A DNA stretch of 32,754 nt from Clostridia bacterium (GTDB lineage: Bacteria; Bacillota; Clostridia; UBA1212; UBA1255): contig JAFZEI010000035.1 in NCBI GenBank assembly GCA_017560765.1, positions 1 to 32,754 of the forward strand. The letters run 5' to 3'. The notes beneath the pieces are model-generated. The model had not been told where the DNA came from. It searched no databases and saw only the letters and a list, made by a program, of their open reading frames with translations. Positions 17,655 to 27,300 of this stretch are shown here, in pieces; position 1 is the first letter of the stretch, and each line of letters opens with the position of its first letter. The position numbers and the translations under genes are program-made.

Positions 17655-19449
17655 CTTGAGTCATATCCTTCTCTACAGGTATAATATCAATATCAAGATC
17701 TTTTAACTGTTGAGGCTCAACAAAATCAGGTGCCTGTGACATAAGACATGAAGCATTTTGAACCTTAGGGAAAGCAATAACGTCTTTTATATTATCTGTG
17801 CCGCAAATAAGCATTGCAAGTCTGTCAAGACCGTATGCCAAACCACCGTGAGGAGGAGCACCGTATTTAAATGCATCAAGCAAAAAGCCAAAACGCTCTT
17901 GTGCAGACTCTTCTGTAAAGCCTAAAGCTTTAAACATTGTCTGCTGGAGTTTATTGTCATGGATTCTAATACTGCCGCCGCCTACTTCATAACCGTTTAA
18001 AACAATGTCATAAGCATTTGCTCTGCAATTAGCCGGGTCAGATTCTATTTTATCCATATCCTCAGGCAATGGAGAAGTAAACGGATGGTGCATTGCAACA
18101 TATCGTTGTTCTTCTTCTGAATATTCAAAGAGAGGGAACTCTGTTATCCAAAGAAAAGCAAATTTACTCTCATCAATAAGCTCTAATTTTTTTGCAAGTT
18201 CACATCTTAAAGCACCTAAAACCGTATAGACAGTACTGCTCTTTCCGGAAACAATACAAATTAAATCGCCAACTTTTGAATCTGTTAATTTGATGATTTC
18301 TTGAATTTCTTCTTGTGTAAGAACTTTTGATACTGAGGAACGATTCTCCGTTTCACCAACGGAAATCCATGCCATACCACTGCCGCCTTGTGTCTTAACA
18401 AACTCTGTGAGCTTGTCTATTTCTTTTCTTGTAAAATGTCCGGCCGGTGCGGAAATTGCTCGTACAGCTCCACCCTCTTTTACAGCGTTTGAGAATATTG
18501 CAAAAGAACAATTTTCAGCAAAATCAGAAAGATCTTTTAACTCCAAACCGAAACGGATATCAGGCTTGTCTGAACCGAAACGCTCCATAGCTTCTTTATA
18601 TGGCATACGAATAAAAGGTGTGGGCAAATCAATATTAAGTGTTTCTTTAAATAATCTCTTAAGAAATCCTTCGTTAACGGAAATTACATCGTTTGCCTCA
18701 ACAAATGACATTTCTAAGTCAATCTGAGTAAACTCAGGCTGTCTGTCTGCCCTCAAGTCTTCATCTCTGAAACATTTAACTATTTGTATGTAACGGTCAA
18801 AACCGGACATCATGAGCAATTGTTTAAATATTTGAGGAGATTGCGGAAGAGCATAAAACTTACCATGGTGAACACGGCTGGGTACCAAATAGTCGCGCGC
18901 TCCTTCCGGTGTACTCTTTGTTAAAAAAGGTGTTTCAATTTCTATAAAGTTATTCTCATCAAAATAATCACGAGCAATTTTAGCAATCTTGTGACGCATA
19001 ATTAAATTATTTTGAAGGGACGGTCTTCTTAAATCAAGATATCTGTATTTTAATCTTGTAACATCACTTACATTAGCTTTATCATCTATATGAAAAGGTG
19101 GCGTTTGAGCCTCGTTGAGAATTCTTAATTCTTCAACAAAAACCTCAACCTCACCTGTTGCCATACGCAAGTTAACAGCCTCAGGCGCACGACTCCTTAC
19201 TTTACCTCTGACAGCCAATACAAATTCATTACGAACACTAGCTGCTTTTTCAAATAATGAAGCATCTGTTTCTGAATCAAAAACAAGCTGTACAAGTCCT
19301 GTACGATCTCTTAAATCAATAAAAATAAGGCTGCCGAGATTTCTTGCTTTTGCTGTCCAACCCATTAATGTTACTTCCTTGCCTAAAAGGTCTTTATTAA
19401 CCTCGGCATTATAGTTTGTTCTATTTAACCCGTTTATATATTCTGACAT
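17647..19449 (-). CDS. aspS: Aspartyl-tRNA synthetase, bacterial type
   Basis: 600 residues, the usual bacterial length. It charges tRNA-Asp with aspartate in the cytoplasm. The N-terminal OB-fold anticodon domain (about 10-115) has GSLIFIDLRDRTG. The class II catalytic core has TPEGARDYLVPSR, YALPQSPQ, motif 2 FRDEDLRADRQPEFTQID and motif 3 GLAYGLDRL. The bacterial GAD insert lies at about 290-420. The residue after RN in the anticodon domain (NLGS) is Leu rather than the His reported for non-discriminating P. aeruginosa AspRS, which hints at a discriminating enzyme, but one position is weak evidence. A GAGGTGA ribosome site and a good promoter precede it. No hisS or T-box leader is seen upstream. 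It is the first gene of a five-gene run and overlaps the next by 8 bases. Confidence 0.97.
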   Translation of the reverse strand: MSEYINGLNRTNYNAEVNKDLLGKEVTLMGWTAKARNLGSLIFIDLRDRTGLVQLVFDSETDASLFEKAASVRNEFVLAVRGKVRSRAPEAVNLRMATGEVEVFVEELRILNEAQTPPFHIDDKANVSDVTRLKYRYLDLRRPSLQNNLIMRHKIAKIARDYFDENNFIEIETPFLTKSTPEGARDYLVPSRVHHGKFYALPQSPQIFKQLLMMSGFDRYIQIVKCFRDEDLRADRQPEFTQIDLEMSFVEANDVISVNEGFLKRLFKETLNIDLPTPFIRMPYKEAMERFGSDKPDIRFGLELKDLSDFAENCSFAIFSNAVKEGGAVRAISAPAGHFTRKEIDKLTEFVKTQGGSGMAWISVGETENRSSVSKVLTQEEIQEIIKLTDSKVGDLICIVSGKSSTVYTVLGALRCELAKKLELIDESKFAFLWITEFPLFEYSEEEQRYVAMHHPFTSPLPEDMDKIESDPANCRANAYDIVLNGYEVGGGSIRIHDNKLQQTMFKALGFTEESAQERFGFLLDAFKYGAPPHGGLAYGLDRLAMLICGTDNIKDVIAFPKVQNASCLMSQAPDFVEPQQLKDLDIDIIPVEKDMTQDE

Positions 19450-19483
19450 TTTAAATTCACCTCATGTGCATATAATCTGTATA

Positions 19484-19512
19484 ATTTTATATCAAATATT
19501 ACATCATGTCAA
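19484..19512 (-). promoter_or_regulatory. aspS: Promoter of the aspS group
   Basis: On the minus strand a perfect TTGACA (19507-19512), a 17-base spacer and TAAAAT (19484-19489). It lies in the 82-base gap between the mutS2 stop and aspS. The gap is too short for a T-box riboswitch. Confidence 0.75.
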
Positions 19513-19531
19513 ATAAGAACACCGGCTTTTT

Positions 19532-21889
19532 TTATCTTATTGTAACAATTGTTACGCCTGCATCTCCTTCGCCGAAAGTTCCCAATCTAAATGACTTAAT
19601 TTGCTTACACGTTTTTAAATAATTGTGTATTCCTGTACGTAAAGCTCCCGTTCCTTTGCCGTGAATTATGGAAAATTGTGATTGCTTTGCAATAAATCCA
19701 TCGTGTATATGGCGATCGATAATAATGACTGCCTCATCTACCGTCATACCTCTTACGTCAAGTTCAGATTTTATATTAAGCGCTTTAACAATGCCGGGAG
19801 AGCTGTCAACATTTTTTTTATTTTTCTGTGGGGCGACATCAGCCTCAAGTCTTAAATCCGAAAGCGGAACGTAGAGTTTCATAATACCTGCCTGCACATA
19901 AACTTGTCCGTCCTTATCAGGCGCTTTTAAAACAGTTGCTTTGTTATTTAAGCTGACAATTCTAACTGTTTCACCTTCTCTGACAGCTTCAGGAGGCCGC
20001 GTGTTGTCAATTTTGCGTTGGTAGCTTTTATAAAATTCCTCGTCTGTATCGTCGCAGAATTTACGGAATTCTTGAGCTGCTTTTTCTGCTTCTTTTACAT
20101 TTGCTGCTTTCCTGATTTCTGTCAAAAGCTTATCTGAAGCAATTCGTGCTTTGTTTAGTATTACACGTGCTTCTTCTTTTGTTTTATTTATTATTTCGTT
20201 TTTGTCTTGTATGAATTTTTCTTTTTCAACAGCAATTTCTTCTTTGATTCTTTCTGATTCACGTTTTAATATCTCTGTTTCTTCTCTTTCTGTATCAATT
20301 CTTTTCCTGCTGTCTTCAATGCCTCGCAGCATATCTTCAAATCGTAAATCTTCGTTAGTCAAAAATTCTTTTGCCCTTTCTATAATCTGCACATCAAGAC
20401 CTAATTTGCTTGAAATAGCAAAAGCGTTACTCTTTCCGGGTACACCAATTAAAAGTTTATATGTGGGCATTAATGTTTCCGTATCAAATTCGCATGAAGC
20501 ATTTATAAAACCGGGCGTTGTAGACGCAAAAACTTTAAGCTCGCTGTAGTGTGTTGTAGCAAAAACACTTGAGCCAATTTGATGCATACACTCTAAAATA
20601 GACATGGCCAGTGCTGCACCTTCCGTAGGGTCGGTTCCGGCTCCCAATTCATCAAGCAATATTAAAGACCTGTCATCGCAAGAATTTAATATGCTGACAA
20701 CATTTTTCATGTGTGCAGAAAATGTACTCAAGTTTTGTGAGATACTTTGTTCGTCACCAATATCAGCGAATATTCCGTCAAAAATGCAAAGTTCACTGCG
20801 CTCCTTTGCAGGTATAAGCAAGCCGGATTGCATCATAACTGTTAAAAGACCAACTGTTTTCAATGCGACGGTTTTTCCTCCGGTGTTTGGGCCTGTAATC
20901 AGCATGCTTTCTTTTTCGTTCAGATATATACTTATTGGAACTACTTTTTCTTTTGCTATAAGAGGATGTCTGGCATTTGTAAGTGAAATCTTACCATTTG
21001 TATTTAATATCGGCTTTACAGCTTTTTGGTCAAGTGCAAGTCTTGCTTTTGCAAATGTGAAGTCAATGTATGAAATTATACGTAAATCAAGTAAAAGAAT
21101 ACTTTCGTTTTCTCCTGCTTCAGCAGATAATTCTGCAACTATGCGAGCTATTTCCTGAGCTTCTTTAACTTTCAATTCTCTGATTTTGTTGTTTGCTTCT
21201 ACAACGAAAGCAGGCTCTATGAAAAGAGTTTGTCCCGATGAAGAAGTGTCATGGACAATTCCGTTGATTTCGCCGCGATATTCCGTCTTAACAGGAATGC
21301 AATAACGGTCAGCTCTCATTGTTACAACAGGCTCTTGAATTGATTTAGAATACTTTGTTGATTTTAAAATTTCGTTAAGTTTGTCCTTGATGCTTGTTTG
21401 GGCAGATGAAATTTGGCGTCTGATTGTAAAAAGTTCACGGCTTGCTTCATCAGCCATTTCTTCCTCTGATACTATACATCTGTTGATTTTTTCCTCAAAT
21501 TGTCTGTTTTCTATGATTTCTGAAATATAATCAAATATTCTGTCAGACTCACTGCTTTCTGCTGAGGATGCATAGCTTACTATTCTTCTTGCGGCTCTTA
21601 ATAATCCTGAAATGTTTAATAACTCCGTAAAGCTCAGTGCACCTCCGGAAGCGGCTCTTCGAACTGAGCTTCTGATATCCTTCACACCGGCTAAAGGCGG
21701 CATGCCGCGCTTAATAATAAAATTAACCGCGTCTTCTGTTTCGCACAAGAGACGTTCTATTTCATCTATGTTATTTATAGGTTGCAAATTTTTTATATGA
21801 TCTTTTGCAACATCACAGCTGGCTAAATCAAGTAATTTGTTTTTTATTAAATCATATTCTAATGTTTCCAGTGCCTTGTTTAACAACAT
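19532..21889 (-). CDS. mutS2: MutS2 (ribosome rescue/recombination-suppressing ATPase with Smr domain)
   Basis: 785 residues from the ATG at 21889, chosen because GGGAGGAG lies 10 bases upstream; the start at 21913 adds 8 residues and has no ribosome site. 785 is also a typical MutS2 length. It has a core clamp region, an ABC ATPase with Walker A GPNTGGKT (about 329-336) and Walker B LILLDELGAGTDPTEG, and the signature region with QSISQNLSTFSAH. A long charged coiled coil (about 500-620), a KOW-like segment and a C-terminal Smr endonuclease domain (about 712-785, with LDVRGM and HGKGTGAL) follow. It lacks the MutS mismatch-recognition domain. In B. subtilis MutS2 senses collided ribosomes; in Helicobacter it limits recombination. 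The ribosome site lies inside the Cys-rich tail of the upstream J-domain gene, so expression is probably coupled. Confidence 0.96.
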   Translation of the reverse strand: MLLNKALETLEYDLIKNKLLDLASCDVAKDHIKNLQPINNIDEIERLLCETEDAVNFIIKRGMPPLAGVKDIRSSVRRAASGGALSFTELLNISGLLRAARRIVSYASSAESSESDRIFDYISEIIENRQFEEKINRCIVSEEEMADEASRELFTIRRQISSAQTSIKDKLNEILKSTKYSKSIQEPVVTMRADRYCIPVKTEYRGEINGIVHDTSSSGQTLFIEPAFVVEANNKIRELKVKEAQEIARIVAELSAEAGENESILLLDLRIISYIDFTFAKARLALDQKAVKPILNTNGKISLTNARHPLIAKEKVVPISIYLNEKESMLITGPNTGGKTVALKTVGLLTVMMQSGLLIPAKERSELCIFDGIFADIGDEQSISQNLSTFSAHMKNVVSILNSCDDRSLILLDELGAGTDPTEGAALAMSILECMHQIGSSVFATTHYSELKVFASTTPGFINASCEFDTETLMPTYKLLIGVPGKSNAFAISSKLGLDVQIIERAKEFLTNEDLRFEDMLRGIEDSRKRIDTEREETEILKRESERIKEEIAVEKEKFIQDKNEIINKTKEEARVILNKARIASDKLLTEIRKAANVKEAEKAAQEFRKFCDDTDEEFYKSYQRKIDNTRPPEAVREGETVRIVSLNNKATVLKAPDKDGQVYVQAGIMKLYVPLSDLRLEADVAPQKNKKNVDSSPGIVKALNIKSELDVRGMTVDEAVIIIDRHIHDGFIAKQSQFSIIHGKGTGALRTGIHNYLKTCKQIKSFRLGTFGEGDAGVTIVTIR

Positions 21890-22227
21890 CGTATTAAATC
21901 TCCTCCCATACATTCACAGCAGCAATCGGCACATAAAAGTGTTGTACAACAATCACATGTATTGTCCATTCCTCTGTAACCTCGACCGTTTGATTGATAG
22001 GTGTAAGTTTGTGCATTATTCATCATTGAATTATATGCCTGTCTGTACGTTACGTTTGACGGATCCATGTTTATTGCAGTTTGATAATATTGTCTTGCAT
22101 TGTTATACCATCCGCGTCTTTTTGAAATTTCACCCATAAGATAATACCAATAAGCAGTCCTTGAAGATGCAGGCATTTTTTCTAATTCATTTTGTGCTTC
22201 ATCTAATCTATTTGAATTAATTAACAT
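21880..22227 (-). CDS. 3' fragment: TPR-like repeats and Cys-rich C terminus
   Basis: 115 residues from ATG 22227, which has no ribosome site, so independent translation is doubtful. Two TPR-like helical pairs are visible (residues about 8-35 and 33-62; the second has GWYNNARQYYQTAINMDPSN). A Gly/Arg-rich turn leads to a tail with clustered cysteines (CDCC, then CADCCCECMGGDL and a final CC). The tail is characteristic of clostridial J-domain proteins and may bind metal. It overlaps the mutS2 start by 10 bases. Confidence 0.5.
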   Translation of the reverse strand: MLINSNRLDEAQNELEKMPASSRTAYWYYLMGEISKRRGWYNNARQYYQTAINMDPSNVTYRQAYNSMMNNAQTYTYQSNGRGYRGMDNTCDCCTTLLCADCCCECMGGDLIRCC

Positions 22228-22229
22228 AA

Positions 22230-22484
22230 TTACATTTGTAAAATCCGCATCACCGTTATTGTATGCAGATTTGTATGAGTAGTTAGCGCTTGAGGCGCTT
22301 GCTCTTTGTTTGTAATCGTATCGTATGCCAAATTAATTTCTTTGATTTTTTCGGCAGCAAGATCTGCAAGCGGATTATTTACATATTTATCCGGATGATA
22401 TTTTTTTACCAACTCTCTGTATGCTTTTTTTATTTCTTCATCACTTGCATTTTCGCTGACGCCTAAAACTTCATATGGATTCAT
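22230..22484 (-). CDS. 5' fragment: J domain (DnaJ-like co-chaperone N terminus)
   Basis: 84 residues. Residues 1-65 form a complete J domain: [12 protein letters not shown], the helix II positive face [16 protein letters not shown] with the essential HPD, and the helix III/IV region ending in [10 protein letters not shown] domains stimulate the ATPase of an Hsp70 partner. The last ~25 residues (from about KEQ onward) are out-of-frame sequence after the frameshift. It overlaps the DUF5685 gene by 14 bases. Confidence 0.6.
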   Translation of the reverse strand: MNPYEVLGVSENASDEEIKKAYRELVKKYHPDKYVNNPLADLAAEKIKEINLAYDTITNKEQAPQALTTHTNLHTITVMRILQM

Positions 22485-23379
22485 GTAATTTACCTGCCTT
22501 TGTTTCTGTAATATGTCTCATACCTACATAAAACAAATTATCTGTTACACCTTTTGCATTGATATAACGGATACTGCTCGTGTCGTATTCGTTTTCTATA
22601 ATTTTAATAAGCTCCTCATACGCCTGTGCACAATTTGCAAGACATAGTTGTAATATAAATTTTATATCTTCTGAAGTAGTTTTTATGATATCATTCTCGT
22701 TAATATTTAAGAGGACGTTATAGTTTTTGTCCTTTTTATCTCGTTCTATGTCAAAAACAGCATCAATCAGATATATCCATTTGCCAACATTATACCCTAT
22801 TTTACCAAGTAAATCCAATTTAAGAGGATTACTTGAAAAAACATCACTATCCAACCATTTAAAAATATTCGAAAGCATTTGAGCAAAAGGCTCGCAAGCT
22901 TTATCAATGGAATCACATTGATTTTTTTCTAACTTTGTCAGCTCGTTAATAGAGAAAAACACTGAATCAGCTGCAATCGGATACATAACAGCGGCTTTCT
23001 TAAAACCTCTTTTAATTGCAATTTTTGCTGAGAGAGAAGCAATGCTCCTGTCGTCCTGCCAACTGTCTTGTAATTTAAAATACAATAAAAGTACATTTAC
23101 CGCTGCAGCATAATCAACGCAATTACAATCATTAATACTCATTGATTTTTTAAACGGATGAGCAATGCACGTGCTTCTTTTAATTACTGATGTATTAAAA
23201 TTGCCGGAGGTTAAGCTTAAAAGTAAGGCTAATATTGCTGTTTCGTATACAAGACCAAATCTTGAAAGTTGACCGAAATTGCGTCCTATACTTTTACATA
23301 CGCCGCAATAATACATTTTATAATAGTCATATTCTCTGAATTTAAGCTCCGGCTTAAATGGTACTGCATAGCCGAAAAT
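22471..23379 (-). CDS. DUF5685 family protein, apparent ATT start
   Basis: 302 residues if begun at the ATT at 23377-23379. The first 21 codons then read (I)[19 protein letters not shown], matching the family's conserved MFGYV-x-P-x-K-x-E-L-K N terminus, and lead straight into [10 protein letters not shown] with its Cys pair. GGAGG at 23389-23393 sits 9 bases before the ATT. The first in-frame ATG (23316) lies after this conserved part and lacks a ribosome site. No in-frame ATG, GTG or TTG exists between the pfkA stop and 23316. The protein is mostly helical with scattered Cys (including CNC at about 84-86) and no membrane helix obvious enough to call; its function is unknown. It sits between pfkA (25 bases upstream) and a J-domain gene it overlaps by 14 bases, a pairing seen in related Clostridia, which hints at joint action with the J-domain protein. 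Confidence 0.8.
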   Translation of the reverse strand: MFGYAVPFKPELKFREYDYYKMYYCGVCKSIGRNFGQLSRFGLVYETAILALLLSLTSGNFNTSVIKRSTCIAHPFKKSMSINDCNCVDYAAAVNVLLLYFKLQDSWQDDRSIASLSAKIAIKRGFKKAAVMYPIAADSVFFSINELTKLEKNQCDSIDKACEPFAQMLSNIFKWLDSDVFSSNPLKLDLLGKIGYNVGKWIYLIDAVFDIERDKKDKNYNVLLNINENDIIKTTSEDIKFILQLCLANCAQAYEELIKIIENEYDTSSIRYINAKGVTDNLFYVGMRHITETKAGKLHESI

Positions 23380-23393
23380 AATAATACACCTCC
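23377..23393 (-). promoter_or_regulatory. Ribosome binding site that points to an ATT start codon
   Basis: On the minus strand GGAGG (23389-23393), a 9-base spacer TGTATTATT, then ATT. Three in-frame ATT codons lie in a row (23377-23385), and the last precedes the conserved Phe-Gly-Tyr. This is the only strong ribosome site between pfkA and the DUF5685 body. Confidence 0.6.
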
Positions 23394-23403
23394 AAAAAGG
23401 AAA

Positions 23404-24372
23404 TTACAAAGAAAGCATTTTACTTGTTTCTATCATGGATTCGTCAATTTCTTTTTTCATCTCAAGTGCTTCTTCAATGTCAATAGCAATATATCTGTCG
23501 TTCTTTTCTGCAATGATTTTATTTTTTTCTCCTGCTTCTAAAACTTCTGTTGCTTTTACTGCCATAAGACTTGCTGCAACTCTGTCGCGAACGGTGGGGC
23601 TGCCTCCTCTTTGCAAATGTCCCAATATTGTTGTGGTTGTGGAAATGCCTGTAATAGATTTGATTTGTTCTGCAATTTCCATAGTACCGCCTACACCTTC
23701 TGCAATAATTACGATATAGTGATGTTTTCCGCGATTTCTGCAACCGATAATGGGTTGAATAATATCTCTGTCAATTTCAAATTTCTTTTCAGGTAATATA
23801 CATGCTTCGGCGCCATCTGCAATAGCACAATGAAGTGCAATATACCCGGCATCTCTTCCCATTACTTCAATAACACTGCAACGTTCATGAGAATATGCCG
23901 TGTCTTTAATTTTATCTATGGCATCCTTAACAGTATTTAACGCTGTATCAAATCCTATTGTGTAATCTGTAGAGCCAATGTCATTATCTATTGTTGCAGG
24001 TATACCAACCACATTTATACCTTCTCTGGCAAGTGCTCTTGCGCCACGGAAAGAGCCGTCGCCTCCAATTACGACGATTGCATCAAGTTGAAAAACTTCT
24101 GCCATTCTTGCTGCTCTTTTTACACCTTCGGGAGATGAAAACTCTTTGCTTCTGGCTGTTTGCAAGATGGTTCCTCCCCTACTCATTATATCAGAAACAC
24201 TACGCAAATTCATTTCGAACATATCGCCTTTTAACAGACCTTCATATCCTTTTTTTATGCCATACACTTGAAAACCTCTGTATATTCCGGATCTTACAAC
24301 TGCTCTGATTGCAGCATTCATTCCGGGAGCGTCACCACCGGAAGTCAAAACTCCGATTCTTTTAGTCTTCAT
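23404..24372 (-). CDS. pfkA: ATP-dependent 6-phosphofructokinase
   Basis: 322 residues, typical for bacterial PfkA. It phosphorylates fructose 6-phosphate to fructose 1,6-bisphosphate, the committed step of glycolysis, in the cytoplasm. The ATP site starts with GVLTSGGDAPGMN (7-19), and GGDGS (103-107) has Gly at the position where PPi-dependent enzymes carry Asp, so ATP is the expected donor. The catalytic PATIDND (125-131, Asp129) and the substrate-binding EVMGRDAGY are intact. HLQRGGSPTVRDR near residue 250 is also conserved. The gene starts inside the end of dnaE (11-base overlap) with GGAGG 9 bases before its ATG. A dnaE-pfkA neighbourhood is common in Firmicutes; pyk, often next, is absent. 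Confidence 0.97.
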   Translation of the reverse strand: MKTKRIGVLTSGGDAPGMNAAIRAVVRSGIYRGFQVYGIKKGYEGLLKGDMFEMNLRSVSDIMSRGGTILQTARSKEFSSPEGVKRAARMAEVFQLDAIVVIGGDGSFRGARALAREGINVVGIPATIDNDIGSTDYTIGFDTALNTVKDAIDKIKDTAYSHERCSVIEVMGRDAGYIALHCAIADGAEACILPEKKFEIDRDIIQPIIGCRNRGKHHYIVIIAEGVGGTMEIAEQIKSITGISTTTTILGHLQRGGSPTVRDRVAASLMAVKATEVLEAGEKNKIIAEKNDRYIAIDIEEALEMKKEIDESMIETSKMLSL

Positions 24373-27300
24373 AAATATAATCCTCCAATTCTTTAATTAC
24401 ATCCTGTGAAGTATTCATATAACCTGTCCACAGTTCTTTATTACTATTTTTATCAATAATTTTTACGGGTGATTTACCGGAAAAATATTTTGCAAAAGCT
24501 ATAACTTTTTTTGCATTTTTGATATCAACAGAAATATTCATTCCTTTTGCATTATTGTCTGATGAATACTCCTCAGGCAAATATATAGCATCAGGTAATA
24601 TTTTTGGTGAATCATCTTCTCTTATACTTAGCCTGCCTTTAATTATTATAATATTTTCTTCTGTTAACAGTCCTGCATATTTTTCATAAATTTTAGGAAA
24701 AATTAAAAGCTCCGCAGAACCATATAAATCTTCTATTGTGCCAAAAGCCATAAGTGCGTTATTCTTCGTTACTTTTTTCTTTACAGTAGAAATAATTCCG
24801 CCTAAAACAATTTCCATGCCATCTTTAACACCTGAAACAAAAGATTTGTCCATACCATCAAGACCATCTTCTGTATCTGCAATAAGATCAATCGTTTTAA
24901 TTGTGGATATCTTTGCAAATCTTTCTGAATAGCCCTCAAGCGGATGACCAGAAAGATATATACCAAGCATTTCCTTTTCCATGGATAATAAATCAGCTTT
25001 ATTAAACTCAGGTACATTAGGGAATTTATCATAATCGTTTTCTACTTGCATACTATCGTCTTCGAACATATCGAATATTGAAATTTGCCCTTGTGCTTTA
25101 TGCTTTTGAGCCGCAACTACGCTATCTAAAATGAGCTCGTAAGTTTTAAACAGCTGAGACCTTTTTACATTAAAAGAACTAAATACGCCGGCTTTGATAA
25201 AGGATTCAACACATCGTTTATTTACCTCTGTAGATGCAATTCTTTCGCAAAAATCACCAAAACTCCTAAATAAACCGTTATTATCACGTTCGTTTGTTAT
25301 TACATCAACTACATGTCCTCCAACATTTTTGATTGCCGCAAGACCAAAAACAATAGAATTATCTTTAACGGTAAATTTACTGTAACTAATATTAATATCA
25401 GGTGGCAGAATTTTAATATTCATTTGTTTACATTCTGCAATATATTGAGCAATTTTATCAGTTCTGTCAATAAAACTGTTAAGAAGTGCTGCCATGAATT
25501 CAACGGGATAGTATGTTTTAAGCCATGCTGTTTCATATCCGACTACAGCATAACAAGCAGCATGAGCTTTGTTAAAGGCATAGCTTGCAAAATCAATCAT
25601 TTGGTCAAAAATTTTATTTGATATTTCATGAGAAACACCATTTTTTTCTGCTCCGTTAACAAAGTTAATGCGTTCTTTTTCCATCACATCGTGCTTCTTT
25701 TTTGCCATTGCACGACGAACCAAGTCAGACTGTCCCATTGTATAGCCTGCAAGATCACGAACTATTTGCATTACTTGCTCTTGATAAACCATACAACCGT
25801 ACGTTACGTTTAAGATAGGCTCTAATATGGGATGTAAATATTTTACTTTATCCGGATTCTTTTTATTTTCGATGTATCTTGGTATTTGATCCATCGGTCC
25901 GGGTCTGTATAACGCTATTCCTGCAATAATATCTTCTAAGTTGTCCGGTTGAAGCTCTGTAATAAAACGTGTCATTCCCGGACTTTCCAATTGAAAAATA
26001 CCTAAAGTCTTACCATCTGATATAGTTTTATAGACATTTTTATCATCCATAACCATGGTATCAAAATTGACTTTTATACCATGATTTTTATATATAAGCT
26101 CAACAGCATCCTGTATAACAGTAAGAGTTCTTAAACCTAAGAAGTCCACCTTAAGCAAACCTAATTTTTCCAATATAGCCATTGGAAATTGTGTAACAAC
26201 ACTATCACCGGTTTTGTGCACAGGAACATAATCTGTTACAGGATCTTTTGTAAGTACCACACCTGCTGCGTGGGTCGATGCGTTTCTGGACATGCCTTCA
26301 AGTTGCATCGCAGAATCAAGCAAATCCCTTATGACGCTATTTTCTTCGTATTTTGCTTTTAATTCATGATTTAATTCTATAGCAGACTTAATAGTTGTTT
26401 GTTTCCCCGGTGCCATGGGAATCATTTTAGCAATACTATCAACATCACCGTACGGAACATCAAGTACCCTGCCCACATCACGAACTGCTCCTCTTGCTGC
26501 CATAGTACCGAATGTTATTATCTGCGCTACTCTGTCTTCTCCGTATTTCCTTACCACATAATCAATAACTTCTTTTCGTCTTTCGTCACTGAAATCAACA
26601 TCAAAGTCAGGCATACTGATTCTTTCCGGATTCAAAAACCTTTCAAAAGCCAAATTATATTTTAAAGAATCTATATTTGTGATTTTTAAACAATAAGCAA
26701 CAATACTGCCGGCGCCGGAACCTCTTCCCGGCCCTACTGTAATGCCATTATCCTTGGCATATTTAATAAAATCCCATACAATTAAATAATATTCAGCATA
26801 CCCCATACTGATAATTACAGAAAGTTCATACTCAAGTCTTTCGGAAACTTCTTGTGGCAATTCATTGCCATAACGAAAAGCTGCTCCCTCGTATGTCAAT
26901 TTACGCAAATATTCAGCAGGAGTCAAACCACCGGGAATGTCAAATTGCGGCAAAACAGGACGGCCAAAGGAGATTTCAACATTACATCTTTCGGCAATTT
27001 TTACAGTATTTTCCAGAGCGTCTTTACGTATCATAAAAAGCTCCTTCATTTCTTCAGGAGTTCTGAGATAAACCTGGTCAGTATTAAACTTCATTCTGTT
27101 GTCGTCGTTATATTTTTTGCCTGTTTGTACACAAACAAGTATATCTTGTGCTCTTGCATCACTTTGACTTATAAAATGTACGTCGTTTGTTGCAATTAAA
27201 GGGATTCCTGTTTCTGCGGACATTTTAATAAGAGCTTTATTTACTGTTAGTTGTTCTTCTAAACCATTACTTTGAAGCTCTAAATAGTAATTATCTTTGC

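Larger units (their letters stand above)
21880..22484 (-). pseudogene. J-domain/TPR protein with Cys-rich tail, split by a frameshift
   Basis: A single gene can be rebuilt from two frames: an N-terminal J domain (22484-22230) and a TPR-like helical region plus Cys-rich tail (to 21880). In the shifted frame the codons between them read [20 protein letters not shown], a Ser/Asn/Tyr-rich linker typical of this family, while the unshifted frame reads on into unrelated residues and stops. The break lies near 22305-22311, where one A seems to be missing from a short A run on the coding strand (AAACAAAG). The whole protein would have about 200 residues. A real mutation, a sequencing error or recoding are all possible; the site does not match the usual X-XXY-YYZ slippery pattern. 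Confidence 0.75.

Noticed and set aside
19450-19531. T-box riboswitch ahead of aspS
   Set aside because: The gap is only 82 bases, holds a normal promoter, and lacks the T-box sequence and an antiterminator stem.
19542-19555. A 14-base perfect palindrome GTAACAATTGTTAC
   Set aside because: It lies in the last codons of mutS2 and is explained by the repeated Val-Thr-Ile-Val-Thr-Ile end of the Smr domain; no T tract follows.
20604-21158. A 184-codon open frame on the + strand opposite mutS2
   Set aside because: It is an antisense frame of a well-supported gene, has no ribosome site or recognisable domain, and is Ser/Phe/Ile-rich as expected for a shadow of AT-rich coding sequence.
23380-23406. 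Read-through fusion of pfkA and the DUF5685 gene, which share a frame
   Set aside because: A TAA stop separates them and a strong ribosome site lies in between, so separate initiation is the simpler explanation.
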